Source of the DNA: Actinoplanes missouriensis 431
GTDB lineage: Bacteria; Actinomycetota; Actinomycetes; Mycobacteriales; Micromonosporaceae
Direction of reading: 5' to 3'
Assembly (NCBI RefSeq): GCF_000284295.1
Contig: NC_017093.1
Location: forward strand, 310,001-374,000
Length of the DNA: 64,000 bases
Under the pieces are notes generated by a model that searched no databases, had not been told where the DNA came from, and worked only from the letters and a program-made list of their open reading frames with translations. The number at the start of each line of letters is the position of its first letter. Positions within the stretch are counted from its first letter, which is position 1. Below, in pieces: positions 63,693-64,000 of this stretch. The translations under genes and the position numbers were made by a program.

Positions 63693-64000
63693 GTGCCGGG
63701 TCCACCCCTGTCGCCGATGCTCGCGACGGCGGGCCCGCTGCCGGTGGGGCCGGAGTGGAGCTACGAGTTCAAGTGGGACGGCGTTCGCGTCCTGGCCCTG
63801 TTCGGCGGCGGTCCGCCGGACCTCTTCGCGCGCTCCGGAGCCGTGGTCACCGCCGCCTACCCGGAGATCGCCGACCTGCATCTGCCGGAGGGCACGCTCC
63901 TCGACGGCGAGATGGTGGTCTTCGACGCGGCGGGACGGCCGTCGTTCACCGCCCTCGCCGAGCGCATGCACGTGCGGGACAAGGCACGGGCCGCCCGACT
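63693..64000 (+). CDS. ATP-dependent DNA ligase, N-terminal part (cut by window end)
   Basis: The plus-strand frame from GTG 63693 reads PGPPLSPMLATAGPLPVGPE then WSYEFKWDGVRVLALF. KWDGVR is ligase motif I with the AMP-accepting lysine, and LLDGEMVVFD is motif III-like. This is the ligase domain used by LigD or stand-alone LigC in NHEJ. About 102 residues are present. The start is uncertain because no good ribosome site is visible. Divergent from ku, so the pair shares a promoter region. Confidence 0.85.
   Translation, partial: MPGPPLSPMLATAGPLPVGPEWSYEFKWDGVRVLALFGGGPPDLFARSGAVVTAAYPEIADLHLPEGTLLDGEMVVFDAAGRPSFTALAERMHVRDKARAAR

Overview
The window is very high-GC DNA with dense, often overlapping genes (ATGA/TGATG junctions), many GTG starts, type VII secretion (T7SS) accessory genes, DUF397/XRE pairs, a BldG-type switch and a 6C small RNA. 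This is typical of a filamentous actinobacterium. Protein similarities remembered for SseB/WXG/YbaB clusters, EccE and DUF397 point to Micromonosporaceae, probably Actinoplanes or a close relative (inference). About 57 protein genes, two genes split by deletion or frameshift, one tRNA and one small RNA are supported.

Layout. 1-3.8 kb: a truncated MFS transporter divergent from an IclR regulator, an orphan zinc-finger anti-sigma factor, a RarD-like permease and a holin-like membrane protein. 3.9-11 kb: T7SS cluster 1, with EccE divergent from two WXG100 proteins, a giant Pro/Ala/Gly-rich SseB-domain protein and a small coupled partner. 11-19.6 kb: a hydrolase that has lost its nucleophile, a lipoprotein, a secreted subtilase, acetyl-CoA synthetase, a degenerate Fic protein and a PH-domain membrane protein. 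19.8-30 kb: a block conserved with the Mycobacterium tuberculosis acs/Tad/helicase neighbourhood, comprising HAD phosphatase, 6C RNA, STAS protein, the tad pilus operon (ssd-tadA-tadB-tadC-flp-tadE-tadE-like), an MrfA-type helicase, bldG and its anti-sigma partner. 30-48 kb: housekeeping genes hppA, topA, an MFS-thymidylate kinase fusion, holB and ricT, mixed with ALO, TetR, a PLP enzyme, a second T7SS cluster (44.6-45.9 kb) and an LPxTG protein.

50.1-52.7 kb: a tRNA-Thr(CGT) gene carries the remains of an integrated element. A 43-bp duplication of the tRNA 3' half bounds a truncated tyrosine recombinase and one intact gene of visibly lower GC. That gene's product reads as RAMA domain - CBS pair - HEPN-like RNase domain. 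A second integrase tail lies just outside the right repeat, so the site has probably been used at least twice. The RAMA-CBS-HEPN protein is the best candidate here for an undescribed defence or stress effector.

53-64 kb: T7SS cluster 3 (membrane protein, YbaB-like, two secretion-target-like proteins), a geranylgeranyl-reductase-like enzyme, an XRE/DUF397/DUF397/DUF6226 regulatory set, a DUF2231 gene broken by a one-base C-run frameshift, a DJ-1/PfpI protein, an MFS/Nudix pair, and the NHEJ pair Ku with a divergent ATP-dependent ligase cut by the window end.

The T7SS pieces form three accessory groups with no EccB, EccC, EccD or mycosin in view, so the core machine must be elsewhere. Other structural points of note are a 114-nt nested palindrome with compensatory base changes upstream of holB, an apparent ATC start codon on the MFS-Tmk fusion, and DnaA-box-like pairs upstream of eccE/WXG100 and of the tad operon.
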